Shown: positions 15,677-24,601, counted from the first letter of the stretch. The stretch: 64,000 nucleotides of DNA from Pseudescherichia sp031979925 (GCF_031979925.1 NZ_DALZFB010000008.1:62001-126000), one strand, 5' to 3'. The notes: generated from the letters alone by a model not told the origin. A program made the numbers and translations.

Positions 15677-16972
15677 ATGTGGACTGACCGTTTTGAAAAA
15701 GCAATTGATAGTGGTTTTGAGCGAGATCAGTACGGTAGAGATCGCGCAAGAATTATTCACTCAGCATTTTTCCGCAGATTACAAGGAAAAACTCAGGTAC
15801 TGGGGTTGGGCGAAAGCGATTTTTACAGGACTCGTTTAACGCATTCTTTAGAAGTCGCACAAATAGCCGGTGGGATTTCAGAATTTTTAAAATCTCAATA
15901 TAAAGATAACGAAACAATTATTGGTCTAATACCTGATCAAAATTTAATTGAATCCATAGGTTTAGTACATGATATTGGCCACCCGCCATTTGGACACGGT
16001 GGTGAGGTTGCATTGAATTATGCAATGAGAAACAATGCGGGCTTTGAAGGTAATGCACAGACGTTAAGAATATGTACGAAATTAGGTGAATATTCTGATG
16101 GAAATGGTTTGAATCTTACAAGAAGAACTTTACTTGGTATAATAAAATATCCATGTTTTTATAGTGATGTGGTTAATGCAAAAATATACAATGATTCGAA
16201 GGGTTTAAACTTAGATTCATATAAACCTCCAAAATGTATATTTGATTGTGATAAGGAGCACGTTGATTGGATTCTTCAACCATTCACTAATGACAGAAAA
16301 ACTTTCATGTCACCTTCAAATCCTATTGAAGGAAAACACAAAAAACCATTATATAAATCTTTTGATGCAAGCATAATGGAAATTGCTGATGATATTGCAT
16401 ATGGGGTTCATGATTTAGAAGATGCTATCGCTCTTGGGTTAGTTAGCGAAAGAAAATGGCTTACTGAGGTTGTTGCCAGACTTAAGGACTCATTAAGAAA
16501 AGCGCCGATGTCAGACAAAATAGATGAATACACCAAATTACTTTTTTCTGGTGAAAATAAAACCAGAAAAAAAGCAATAAGCCAGCTAGTAAACTACTTT
16601 GTGACTAATGTTGAAGTAAATAAACAAGACATTTTAAGTCATAATTTATTAGATTATCAGGCTGAATTTCCAAAGATTGTTGGAGAAGAACTTGATATCC
16701 TTAAAGAGTTTGTTGTAAATAACGTTATCAAAACGCCGGAGGTACAAACTCTAGAATACAAAGGGCAACAAATGGTCTTAAAATTGTTTGATACAATAGC
16801 AAACAATCCATCGCGACTCTTACCTAAAAAATATTTCGAAAAATATAATAATGAAGGGTGTAACTTAAGAGTTATTTGTGATTATCTTGCAGGCACTACA
16901 GATGATTACGCAACGAGACTTTATCATAAGATATTCACGCCATCCTCTGGCTCCATCTTTGATAAGCTTTAG
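15677..16972 (+). CDS. dGTP triphosphohydrolase-like HD protein (dGTPase)
   Basis: 431 residues with a strong ribosome binding site (AAGGAGA). The dGTPase HD signature is complete: RRLQGKTQV and RTRLTHSLEVAQI near the N-terminus (first metal His), GLVHDIGHPPFGHGGE (HD pair and catalytic HGG), EGNAQTLRI, and IADDIAYGVHDLEDA (last metal Asp). It would hydrolyse dGTP (or other dNTPs) to the nucleoside and triphosphate. It is much more AT-rich than host dgt and lies on the island. Published work shows that horizontally acquired dGTPases can stop phage replication by depleting dGTP; such a role is likely here but inferred. Confidence 0.87.
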   Translation: MWTDRFEKAIDSGFERDQYGRDRARIIHSAFFRRLQGKTQVLGLGESDFYRTRLTHSLEVAQIAGGISEFLKSQYKDNETIIGLIPDQNLIESIGLVHDIGHPPFGHGGEVALNYAMRNNAGFEGNAQTLRICTKLGEYSDGNGLNLTRRTLLGIIKYPCFYSDVVNAKIYNDSKGLNLDSYKPPKCIFDCDKEHVDWILQPFTNDRKTFMSPSNPIEGKHKKPLYKSFDASIMEIADDIAYGVHDLEDAIALGLVSERKWLTEVVARLKDSLRKAPMSDKIDEYTKLLFSGENKTRKKAISQLVNYFVTNVEVNKQDILSHNLLDYQAEFPKIVGEELDILKEFVVNNVIKTPEVQTLEYKGQQMVLKLFDTIANNPSRLLPKKYFEKYNNEGCNLRVICDYLAGTTDDYATRLYHKIFTPSSGSIFDKL

Positions 16973-16982
16973 CTTTGTCAAA

Positions 16983-17014
16983 ATAAAGTGGGGCAGGTTA
17001 TCGCCTCACTTTAT
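16983..17014 (+). terminator. Terminator after the dGTPase gene
   Basis: ATAAAGTGGGGC pairs with GCCTCACTTTAT (one G-U), with AT-rich flanks on both sides. Confidence 0.7.
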
Positions 17015-17164
17015 AATTATTTTCTAAAATAATCTGGAAGAAACATACTTTAGAAAGCGAGCGAACTTAGCTTGGATTTTCATATATATAACATTCATAT
17101 CTTTCTTAATTCATACACTTTATGACGACATAATCGTCATATCAATGAATATGAAATAATCCAT

Positions 17165-17185
17165 AAATTTTAGCAGCTAAAATTT
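17165..17185. repeat. Second palindrome with core TTTTAGC-A-GCTAAAA
   Basis: Perfect 10-bp arms AAATTTTAGC / GCTAAAATTT around one A, 50 nt from the 3' end of the integrase gene. Same core as at 12455-12479 and in trbJ. Confidence 0.7.
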
Positions 17186-17234
17186 CTTTTGATGCAGAGC
17201 GAGGATGTTATCTAGCTAAGAATATGATTATTAA

Positions 17235-18425
17235 CTACTTTCTCGCCCATTCATCAATCATATTTGCCCAATCTTGCAGCATCTCTGATCTCTGCTCGCG
17301 GTACTCGGCCTTGTTATAAACAGCTCGTACCCCCTTTTGTTCATGGGCAAGGCACTTCTCAATCCAGTCAGTATTGTACCCAGCCTCATGTAGTAGGGTG
17401 CTGGCTGTACGCCGTAAGTCATGAGGACCGAACTTTGGCAATGACTGCCCTTCTTTCTGTGCCTGGCGATACGTCAGTGTCAAAACCCGGTTTAAAGTAG
17501 CGCTACTCATTGGCGCATCGGAATCGTACCGCGAAGGAAGGATAAAATCAGAGCCACCGGCAAAGGTTTTGAGAGCAATCATAATATCCATTGCCTGTCT
17601 GGAAAGAAAAACCAAATGTGGATTACGTCGTTTCATCCTCTCCTTTGGTATCGTCCATAATGCCTCACTAAAATCAATCTCGTTCCAGGTTGCGTTAGTA
17701 AGCTCACTTTTACGTACCATCGTTAACAGCAAAAGTTTAACCGCTGCTCTGATTGATGGCGTCGTTCCTACCCGTTCCATGTACCGATACATCAAACCAA
17801 TTTCAATTGGCGTCAATGCCCTGTCACGAGGCTCAAATTTCGCTATGCTTGCAGGCCGTACCAGATCAGCGGGATTCTCAACCTTCTGACCGCGCTCAAT
17901 AGCCCAGCGATAGACTTGCAATACAATCTCTCTGGCGTGCACAGCTGTCGCCGGTGCCCCTCTCTCGACAATGTTATCGGTTAATGCGCGTAAATCTTCA
18001 TGTGTAATCTCGGTCAATTTCTGCTGCGCAAATTTTGACTTCAACTCCCTTTGATAAACCGAACGCCGCATATCACGCGTCGATTCAGCCATTTGATAGC
18101 CGCGTAACCATTTCTCAGCCCATGCACCAAAAGTCTCCGCATCTTTGATACGCGCTTTATCTCTAGCTTTTTCCCTCGCTGGCGATCTTCCACCGGCAAC
18201 CATTTTTTTAGCTTCATTGAGCCGTTCACGCGCTTCTGCAAGCGTGATCCCTCCCACACCATAGCGGCCAAAAGTAACGGTCTCCTGTCTTCCGTTTATT
18301 GAATAGTTATAACGAAATGAGATCGTTCCAGCCGGAGTGACCGCAACATACAGACCATCACGGTCATTAACTTTATAGAGTTTCTCCTTCGGCTTAAGGT
18401 GACGCAGCTTGGTGTCAGTCAACAT
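17235..18425 (-). CDS. int: Tyrosine-recombinase integrase of the guaA island
   Basis: 396 residues. The N-terminal DUF4102-type domain (LTDTKLRHLKPKEKLYKVND, GLYVAV) and SAM-like core-binding domain are followed by the catalytic domain: Arg in TMVRKSELTNATW, HDLRRTASTLLHEAG, His in LAHEQKG and the nucleophile Tyr in VYNKAEY. This is the P4-type integrase family. It lies 307 nt from guaA and points away from it, the usual place beside attR. It should recombine the two guaA-end repeats for integration and excision. All catalytic residues are present, so it is likely active. Confidence 0.93.
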   Translation of the reverse strand: MLTDTKLRHLKPKEKLYKVNDRDGLYVAVTPAGTISFRYNYSINGRQETVTFGRYGVGGITLAEARERLNEAKKMVAGGRSPAREKARDKARIKDAETFGAWAEKWLRGYQMAESTRDMRRSVYQRELKSKFAQQKLTEITHEDLRALTDNIVERGAPATAVHAREIVLQVYRWAIERGQKVENPADLVRPASIAKFEPRDRALTPIEIGLMYRYMERVGTTPSIRAAVKLLLLTMVRKSELTNATWNEIDFSEALWTIPKERMKRRNPHLVFLSRQAMDIMIALKTFAGGSDFILPSRYDSDAPMSSATLNRVLTLTYRQAQKEGQSLPKFGPHDLRRTASTLLHEAGYNTDWIEKCLAHEQKGVRAVYNKAEYREQRSEMLQDWANMIDEWARK

Positions 18426-18452
18426 GGTTTATTGTTTTCCTTTATCAAAAAA

Positions 18453-18590
18453 TACCATGTTGTAAAAAATTCAGAAAAGTTATTTAACTATCTGTTTTTA
18501 ATCGAGTTATAAAAAACAAATACCATAACTCAACCGAAATTTGTCACATGGTACTTTTTCAAACCTGAATTCAAAACCAGAGAGTACCAT
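18453..18590. promoter_or_regulatory. Cluster of TACCAT repeats beside attR (possible integrase arm sites)
   Basis: TACCAT occurs at 18453-18458, 18521-18526, 18548-18553 (inverted) and 18585-18590, with a further copy near the left end at 1338-1343. The spacing and position between the integrase gene and attR suggest arm-type binding sites for the integrase or excisionase. The integrase promoter must also lie here. Confidence 0.45.
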
Positions 18591-18656
18591 CAAAAATTCC
18601 ATTGAAAAAACCGTGCTTTCCGTTGCTAACAGCTGCCAGAAAGTGCCAGACATACA

Positions 18657-18685
18657 AACAAAAAAGCCCGCAGTTACGCAGGCTT
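18657..18685 (-). terminator. Terminator now serving guaA, supplied by the island
   Basis: On the minus strand AAGCCTGC-GTAACT-GCGGGCTT is followed by a run of six Ts. It lies 48 nt past the guaA stop, inside the island. Confidence 0.8.
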
Positions 18686-18732
18686 AGAGGTACTTTACTG
18701 CTTTTACGTGCAGGCTGTTGCCAGACGCGAAT

Positions 18733-18747
18733 TCATTCCCACTCGAT
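18733..18747 (-). other. attR: attR within the last codons of guaA
   Basis: TCATTCCCACTCGAT encodes the final Ile-Glu-Trp-Glu-stop of GuaA and is repeated, with one mismatch, at 1264-1278. Insertion therefore leaves the guaA product unchanged. Confidence 0.85.
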
Positions 18748-20310
18748 CGTAGCCGGTGGCTTCCCGCTGATGTCATACACCACACGCGAAATGCCATTCA
18801 CCTCATTAATAATCCGATTAGAAACGCGCCCCAAGAAGTCGTATGGCAGGTGCGCCCAGTGTGCGGTCATAAAGTCGATGGTCTCAACTGCACGCAGGGA
18901 GACAACCCAGTCGTACTTACGACCGTCGCCCATTACGCCTACGGAGCGTACCGGCAGGAACACGGTGAAGGCCTGGCTCACTTTGTTATACAGGTCAGCT
19001 TTACGCAGCTCTTCAATGAAGATAGCGTCAGCACGACGTAGCAGGTCGCAGTACTCTTTCTTCACTTCGCCCAGCACGCGGACGCCCAGACCCGGCCCCG
19101 GGAACGGGTGACGGTAGAGCATGTCGTACGGCAGGCCCAGCTCGAGACCAATCTTACGCACTTCGTCTTTAAACAGCTCACGCAGCGGCTCAACCAGGCC
19201 CATCTTCATCTCTTTCGGCAGGCCGCCCACGTTGTGGTGGGATTTGATGACGTGTGCTTTACCGGTCGCCGACGCAGCGGACTCGATGACGTCAGGGTAG
19301 ATAGTGCCCTGCGCCAGCCACTTAACGTCTTCCAGCTTCAGCGCCTCTTCGTCGAATACTTCTACGAATACGCGGCCGATGATTTTACGTTTCGCTTCCG
19401 GATCGTTCTCACCGGCCAGCGCGTCGAGGAAACGCTTCTCGCCTTCAACGTGAACGATGTTCAGGCCGAAGTGGTCGCCAAACATATCCATCACCTGCTC
19501 GGCTTCGTTCAGACGCAGCAGGCCGTTGTCGACGAATACACAGGTCAGGCGATCGCCAATGGCGCGGTGCAGCAGCATTGCGGTAACGGAGGAGTCCACG
19601 CCGCCGGAGAGGCCAAGGATCACCTTGTCATTGCCAACCTGCTTGCGGATACGCTCAACGGCATCGTCGATGATCTTAGCCGGGGTCCACAGCGCTTCGC
19701 ACTCGCAGATGTCGCGCACAAAGCGCTCCAGCATACGCAGGCCCTGACGGGTGTGGGTCACTTCCGGGTGGAACTGCACGCCGTAGAAGCGCTTCTCTTC
19801 GTTAGCCATAATGGCGAACGGACAGGTCTCAGTGCTGGCAACGGTCACAAAGTCTTCCGGGATAGCGGTAACTTTGTCACCGTGGCTCATCCACACGTCC
19901 AGCAGCGGGTTGCCCTCTGCGCTCAGGGAGTCCTCAATGCCACGCACCAGCGCGCTCTGAGTTTTTACTTCAACCTGGGCGTAGCCAAACTCACGTTCGT
20001 TGGAGCCTTCAACGTGGCCGCCAAGCTGCATCGCCATCGTTTGCATACCGTAGCAAACGCCAAATACCGGTACGCCTGCCTCAAATACATACTGCGGCGC
20101 GCGCGGGCTGTTGTGTTCAGTGGTGCTCTCCGGGCCGCCGGACAGGATGATCCCGTTCGGGTTGAACTCGCGGATTTGGGCTTCGGTGACGTCCCAGGCC
20201 CACAGCTCACAGTAGACGCCCAGCTCACGCACGCGGCGGGCAACAAGCTGGGTGTACTGTGAACCAAAGTCGAGGATAAGAATGCGATGCTTATGAATAT
20301 TGTCGGTCAT
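18733..20310 (-). CDS. guaA: GMP synthase (glutamine-hydrolysing)
   Basis: 525 residues, the exact E. coli length. The N-terminal class-I glutamine amidotransferase domain has Cys in FGVCYGMQTMAMQLGG and His/Glu in VQFHPEVTHT. The ATP-pyrophosphatase domain has the P-loop LSGGVDSSVTA, and the C-terminal dimerisation domain ends PPATIEWE. It converts XMP to GMP using glutamine and ATP in the cytosol. It forms the guaBA operon with guaB, 78 nt upstream. Its 3' end is the integration site of the island and its terminator now comes from the island. Confidence 0.98.
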   Translation of the reverse strand: MTDNIHKHRILILDFGSQYTQLVARRVRELGVYCELWAWDVTEAQIREFNPNGIILSGGPESTTEHNSPRAPQYVFEAGVPVFGVCYGMQTMAMQLGGHVEGSNEREFGYAQVEVKTQSALVRGIEDSLSAEGNPLLDVWMSHGDKVTAIPEDFVTVASTETCPFAIMANEEKRFYGVQFHPEVTHTRQGLRMLERFVRDICECEALWTPAKIIDDAVERIRKQVGNDKVILGLSGGVDSSVTAMLLHRAIGDRLTCVFVDNGLLRLNEAEQVMDMFGDHFGLNIVHVEGEKRFLDALAGENDPEAKRKIIGRVFVEVFDEEALKLEDVKWLAQGTIYPDVIESAASATGKAHVIKSHHNVGGLPKEMKMGLVEPLRELFKDEVRKIGLELGLPYDMLYRHPFPGPGLGVRVLGEVKKEYCDLLRRADAIFIEELRKADLYNKVSQAFTVFLPVRSVGVMGDGRKYDWVVSLRAVETIDFMTAHWAHLPYDFLGRVSNRIINEVNGISRVVYDISGKPPATIEWE

Positions 20311-20349
20311 TGACGATTGTTCCGAGGCAGAAACAGATAGAGAAGATTA

Positions 20350-20386
20350 GTGCCGGGCAGCGTTAACCTACCCGGCCTACAAATTA
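20350..20386. repeat. REP-like palindrome in the guaB-guaA spacer
   Basis: TGCCGGGCAGCGTTAACCTA followed by CCCGGCCTACAAA is the shape of the enterobacterial repetitive extragenic palindrome. Related copies occur near 50500, 57680 and 59410. Confidence 0.65.
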
Positions 20387-20388
20387 AA

Positions 20389-21855
20389 TCAGGAACCCAT
20401 GCGGTAGTTCGGGGACTCTTTGGTGATCGTCACGTCGTGAACGTGGCTCTCCTGAATGCCCGCCCCGCTGATGCGTACAAATTCAGCCTGCGTACGCAGC
20501 GCGTCGATAGTACCACAGCCGGTCAGACCCATACAGGAGCGCAGGCCGCCCATCTGCTGGTGAATGATCTCTTTCAGGTAGCCTTTGTACGCCACGCGGC
20601 CTTCGATACCTTCCGGCACCAGCTTGTCAGCGGCGTTATCGGTCTGGAAGTAGCGATCGGAGGAGCCTTTAGACATCGCGCCCAACGAGCCCATACCACG
20701 GTAGGATTTGTAAGAGCGCCCCTGGAAGAGTTCGATCTCGCCCGGGGACTCTTCGGTACCGGCCAGCATGGAGCCAACCATTACCGCCGCCGCGCCTGCG
20801 GCAATCGCTTTAGCGATATCACCGGAGAAACGAATGCCGCCGTCGGCGATAACCGGAATGCCGGTGCCTTCCAGCGCTGCAACCGCGTCGGAAACGGCAG
20901 TGATCTGCGGAACGCCTACGCCGGTGACGATACGGGTAGTACAGATGGAGCCAGGGCCGATACCCACTTTCACCGCGCTGACGCCAGCGTCGGCCAGGGC
21001 ACGCGCGCCTGCACCGGTAGCCACGTTGCCGCCAACGATCTGCAGGTCAGGGTATTTAGCACGGGTCTCACGAATACGCTGCAGCACGCCTTCGGAGTGG
21101 CCGTGGGAGGAGTCGATCAGCAGCACGTCAACGCCAGCAGCAACCAGCGCATCAACGCGCTCTTCGTTGCCTGCGCCTGCGCCTACCGCAGCGCCCACGC
21201 GCAGACGGCCATGCTCGTCTTTACAGGCGTTCGGTTTACGTTCGGCTTTCTGGAAATCTTTTACGGTGATCATGCCGCGCAGGTGGAAGCTCTCGTCTAC
21301 AACCAGCGCCTTCTCAACGCGTTTTTCATGCATTTTGGCAAACACGGCATCGCGGGCTTCGCCTTCGCGCACGGTAACCAGACGCTCTTTCGGCGTCATA
21401 TAAACGCTTACCGGCTGGCTCAGGTCAGTAACAAAGCGCACGTCACGACCGGTAATGATCCCCACCAGCTCGTAGTCTGCGGTCACGACCGGATAACCAG
21501 CAAAACCGTTACGCTCGGTCAGCTCTTTCACTTCACGCAGGGTAGTGGTCGGCAGCACGGTCTGCGGATCGGTTACCACACCGGACTCATGTTTTTTCAC
21601 GCGGCGTACTTCTTCCGCCTGGCGTTCGATGGACATGTTTTTATGGATAAAACCGATGCCCCCTTCCTGCGCCAGGGCGATAGCCAGGCGTGCTTCCGTC
21701 ACGGTGTCCATTGCTGCGGAGAGCATAGGAATATTCAGGCGAATGGTTTTGGTAAGCTGGGTGCTGAGGTCGGCAGTATTCGGCAGAACGGTAGAATGAG
21801 CGGGAACGAGGAGGACGTCGTCAAACGTCAGGGCTTCTTTAGCGATACGTAGCAT
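20389..21855 (-). CDS. guaB: IMP dehydrogenase
   Basis: 488 residues from ATG 21855 (MLRIAKEALTFDDVLLVPA), the E. coli start and length; a longer frame upstream is not coding. TIM-barrel catalytic domain with active Cys in GPGSICTTR, the loop YRGMGSLGAM, and a CBS-domain pair inserted at about residues 90-205. It oxidises IMP to XMP with NAD+, the first committed step to GMP. First gene of the guaBA operon, divergent from xseA across about 157 nt. Confidence 0.98.
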   Translation of the reverse strand: MLRIAKEALTFDDVLLVPAHSTVLPNTADLSTQLTKTIRLNIPMLSAAMDTVTEARLAIALAQEGGIGFIHKNMSIERQAEEVRRVKKHESGVVTDPQTVLPTTTLREVKELTERNGFAGYPVVTADYELVGIITGRDVRFVTDLSQPVSVYMTPKERLVTVREGEARDAVFAKMHEKRVEKALVVDESFHLRGMITVKDFQKAERKPNACKDEHGRLRVGAAVGAGAGNEERVDALVAAGVDVLLIDSSHGHSEGVLQRIRETRAKYPDLQIVGGNVATGAGARALADAGVSAVKVGIGPGSICTTRIVTGVGVPQITAVSDAVAALEGTGIPVIADGGIRFSGDIAKAIAAGAAAVMVGSMLAGTEESPGEIELFQGRSYKSYRGMGSLGAMSKGSSDRYFQTDNAADKLVPEGIEGRVAYKGYLKEIIHQQMGGLRSCMGLTGCGTIDALRTQAEFVRISGAGIQESHVHDVTITKESPNYRMGS

Positions 21856-22012
21856 GGGCAATATCTCTGACCGGGTGGTTAAATATTGCCGTGGCATTAT
21901 ACAGAGCGTAACCGATTGCATCTACACTTTTTTCGAAAAATAGTTGCGATTGCGGCCCATCGGGTTACTATCGATTAATTAACCTTCTGATTTAAAATTT
22001 GATCTGGCTCAC

Positions 22013-23395
22013 ATGTCATCGATGCAATCCCCCGCAATTTTTACCGTTAGCCGCCTGAATCAGACGGTGCGCCTGCTGCTGGAAAGAGAAGTTGGCCAGG
22101 TCTGGATCAGCGGTGAGATCTCAAACTTTACCCAGCCTGCGTCCGGTCACTGGTACTTCACGCTGAAGGATGATACTGCCCAGGTGCGCTGCGCGATGTT
22201 CCGCAACAGCAACCGTCGGGTCACCTTTCGTCCCCAGCACGGCCAGCAGATTCTGGTTCGCGCCAGCATTACGCTCTACGAGCCACGCGGCGAATATCAG
22301 ATTATTGTCGAGAGCATGCAACCGGCAGGCGAAGGCCTGTTACAGCAGAAGTATGAGCAGCTAAAGGCCAAGCTGGCGGCAGAAGGACTATTCGATCAGC
22401 AGAGCAAGCAGCCGCTCCCCTCCCCCGCTCACTGCGTGGGGGTAATCACCTCAAAAACCGGGGCCGCTCTGCACGATATTCTGCACGTGCTTAAACGTCG
22501 CGATCCCTCCCTGCCGGTGGTGATCTACCCTACCGCCGTACAAGGTGAAGACGCACCGGGACAGATCGTTCGCGCTATCGAGTTGGCGAACAGCCGTCAG
22601 GAGTGTGACGTGCTGATCGTCGGGCGCGGCGGCGGCTCGCTGGAGGATCTCTGGAGCTTTAACGACGAGCGCGTGGCGCGGGCAATTTTCGCCAGCCAGA
22701 TCCCTATCGTCAGCGCCGTCGGCCATGAAACCGATGTCACCATTGCTGACTTTGTGGCCGATCTGCGTGCGCCGACCCCGTCCGCCGCCGCAGAGATGGT
22801 CAGCCGCAACCAGCTTGAGCTGCTGCGTCAGCTGCAAAGCGGCCAGCAACGGCTGGAGATGGCGATGGATTACTACCTCGCGAATCGCACCCGTCGCTTT
22901 ACCCAGCTGGAGCACCGCCTGCAACAGCAGCACCCGCAGCTGCGGCTGGCGCGTCAGCAAACCGTGCTTGAGCGCCTGCGTCAGCGGATGACCTACGCAA
23001 TGGATAATCAGCTTAAGCGTTCAGGCCAGCGCCAGCAGCGGATGACCCAGCGTCTGAACCAGCACTCCCCGCAGCCGCGTATTCACCGCGCTCAGAACCG
23101 GGTGCAGCAGCTGGAGTACCGTCTGACCCAGCTGATGAGCGCCAGACTCAGCGCTACCCGGGAACGCTTTGGCAATACGGTCACGCATCTGGAAGCCGTA
23201 AGCCCACTCTCTACGCTGGCACGCGGCTACAGCGTGACCACTGCAACAGACGGCAACGTGCTGAAGCAGACCAAACAGGTGAAGGCTGGGGATCTCCTCA
23301 CCACCCGCCTGGTTGATGGCTGGGTGGAAAGCGAAGTGAAAGGCGTGACCGTTGCTAAAAAAACCCGGGCACGCAAAAAACCTGACGCTAGCTAG
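22013..23395 (+). CDS. xseA: Exodeoxyribonuclease VII large subunit
   Basis: 460 residues (E. coli 456). N-terminal OB-fold (VWISGEISNFTQPASGHWYF), catalytic domain with GRGGGSLEDLW, then AVGHETDVTIADFVAD, and a coiled-coil C-terminal region ending in a basic tail. With XseB it degrades single-stranded DNA into oligonucleotides. Divergent from guaB as in E. coli. Its 3' end overlaps the convergent MFS transporter gene by four bases. Confidence 0.97.
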   Translation: MSSMQSPAIFTVSRLNQTVRLLLEREVGQVWISGEISNFTQPASGHWYFTLKDDTAQVRCAMFRNSNRRVTFRPQHGQQILVRASITLYEPRGEYQIIVESMQPAGEGLLQQKYEQLKAKLAAEGLFDQQSKQPLPSPAHCVGVITSKTGAALHDILHVLKRRDPSLPVVIYPTAVQGEDAPGQIVRAIELANSRQECDVLIVGRGGGSLEDLWSFNDERVARAIFASQIPIVSAVGHETDVTIADFVADLRAPTPSAAAEMVSRNQLELLRQLQSGQQRLEMAMDYYLANRTRRFTQLEHRLQQQHPQLRLARQQTVLERLRQRMTYAMDNQLKRSGQRQQRMTQRLNQHSPQPRIHRAQNRVQQLEYRLTQLMSARLSATRERFGNTVTHLEAVSPLSTLARGYSVTTATDGNVLKQTKQVKAGDLLTTRLVDGWVESEVKGVTVAKKTRARKKPDAS

Positions 23396-24534
23396 CTCGC
23401 CTGATGCTTGCCGTCAGGCGTAACGGCAAGCATCACCCAAGACAGGCCAGAAAAAACAGCCAGTGCGCCAACCGCACCGATCGTTCCGTAGAGCTGTCCA
23501 AAGAGAACCGAGCCTGCTACCTGCCCCGCGGCCAGCATCAGGAAAGCGATACTGACGCCAGCCGCCGGTGAAGGTTGGGCAATAGCAGCGCCCTGTACCA
23601 GCAGCACGCCGGACAAAATGACATACCCCGCGCCACTCATCGCCACCACCGGAAAAAGCCAGCCGCTAAAACCGTGGCTCACGGCCAGCGCAGCCAGAGA
23701 GGCGGCCATAAAAAACTGCGATCCCCAGTAAACGCCCCGCATGCCGATACGTCTCGCTGCGGTACCGGTAAACACGGCAATAACGCCAGCCCCACCGCTC
23801 ACCAGCCAGAGGACATTTGTCATCGCGCTATCCACGTTGGTGTGACGGTGAAGTAACTCAGGTCCAAAGCTCCACCATGCCGCACTGGCAATGCCGCTAA
23901 CAAAAGCAATAACCAACAGCCGGAACATGCCCGGCTTACGACAGAGGATGCGCCAGCGCAGCGCTCCCTCTGTCGATGTAGACGCACTTTTAGGAAGATT
24001 ACGCCATGCAAGGATCAGGCATACCAGCGCCAGTAAAGCGAACACTACGCAGGCCACGCGCCATCCGCCCGGCATAAAAAATAGAATAGGGACAGAGAGG
24101 ATGATGCCTCCGCTGGTCCCGGCATTAATCACCGTATTTACCTGTGTTTGCCGCTCAAGGGGAACCCTGACGTTCACGGCTCCGGCAAGGGATGGGGAGG
24201 CCAGTCCAGAGCTAAGACCCGCAATAAACAGGCCGATCGCCAGCCAGAGCGGTGCCGCCGATAAGGCCAGGATAAGTAATCCCGTTGCGGCCACAATTGC
24301 AGCCAACATGGCCGGGACGCGTGGACCGAAGCGGCTGGTCAAAGAGGAGGCGATGAAGACGGATAAGCAATAGGCTACGTAGCTGCAGGCGGCAATCAAT
24401 CCGGCAACCTCGGGCGTGAAAGGGATCTCTTGCCGAATGTCGGGCAGCATGATCCCCCATGAAAATCTCGCCATCCCATAGGTTACGGCGATCAAAGCAA
24501 AGCCGGTAATTCCTAACGCCACGTCTCTTTTCAT
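23392..24534 (-). CDS. MFS transporter (YbfB-like), 12 membrane segments
   Basis: 380 residues with about twelve hydrophobic segments and the MFS inter-helix motif as SRFGPRVPAML near residue 68. Early sequence ALIAVTYGMARFSWGIMLPD is typical of the YbfB/CynX-like branch of MFS permeases. The substrate cannot be told. It is not part of the E. coli K-12 xseA-yfgJ junction, so it is an accessory insertion, although its composition matches the core genome. It overlaps the xseA stop codon tail-to-tail. Confidence 0.85.
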   Translation of the reverse strand: MKRDVALGITGFALIAVTYGMARFSWGIMLPDIRQEIPFTPEVAGLIAACSYVAYCLSVFIASSLTSRFGPRVPAMLAAIVAATGLLILALSAAPLWLAIGLFIAGLSSGLASPSLAGAVNVRVPLERQTQVNTVINAGTSGGIILSVPILFFMPGGWRVACVVFALLALVCLILAWRNLPKSASTSTEGALRWRILCRKPGMFRLLVIAFVSGIASAAWWSFGPELLHRHTNVDSAMTNVLWLVSGGAGVIAVFTGTAARRIGMRGVYWGSQFFMAASLAALAVSHGFSGWLFPVVAMSGAGYVILSGVLLVQGAAIAQPSPAAGVSIAFLMLAAGQVAGSVLFGQLYGTIGAVGALAVFSGLSWVMLAVTPDGKHQAS

Positions 24535-24601
24535 TACGTTTCTCTTTTTATGAGTCGTTAAAAAACGTAAGTGCTAAGAGACGATTGCGTAAATTTTATG
24601 A

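Larger units (their letters stand above)
1264..18744. mobile_element. guaA-inserted mobilizable genomic island (~17.5 kb)
   Basis: The element is bounded by direct repeats of the guaA 3' end, with the integrase gene adjacent to the intact guaA. Inside are a tyrosine recombinase, AlpA-type regulator, IncQ-like repA/repC with iterons, an IncP-type oriT with traJ, trbJ-trbK-trbL, and defence-type cargo. No relaxase, coupling protein or VirB4/TrbE-type ATPase is present, so it cannot be self-transmissible from what is seen. guaA is a known target of enterobacterial islands such as GIsul2; relatedness to that island is inferred from target and gene type only. Composition changes sharply inside: GC-rich at about 1.9-6.0 kb, AT-rich in most of the rest. 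Confidence 0.88.

Noticed and set aside
18600..18760. tRNA gene as the integration target
   Set aside because: No cloverleaf is seen; the duplicated sequence is the end of guaA.
19108..21852. Long plus-strand frames opposite guaA and guaB
   Set aside because: Antisense to essential conserved genes; products are low-complexity and unlike any family.
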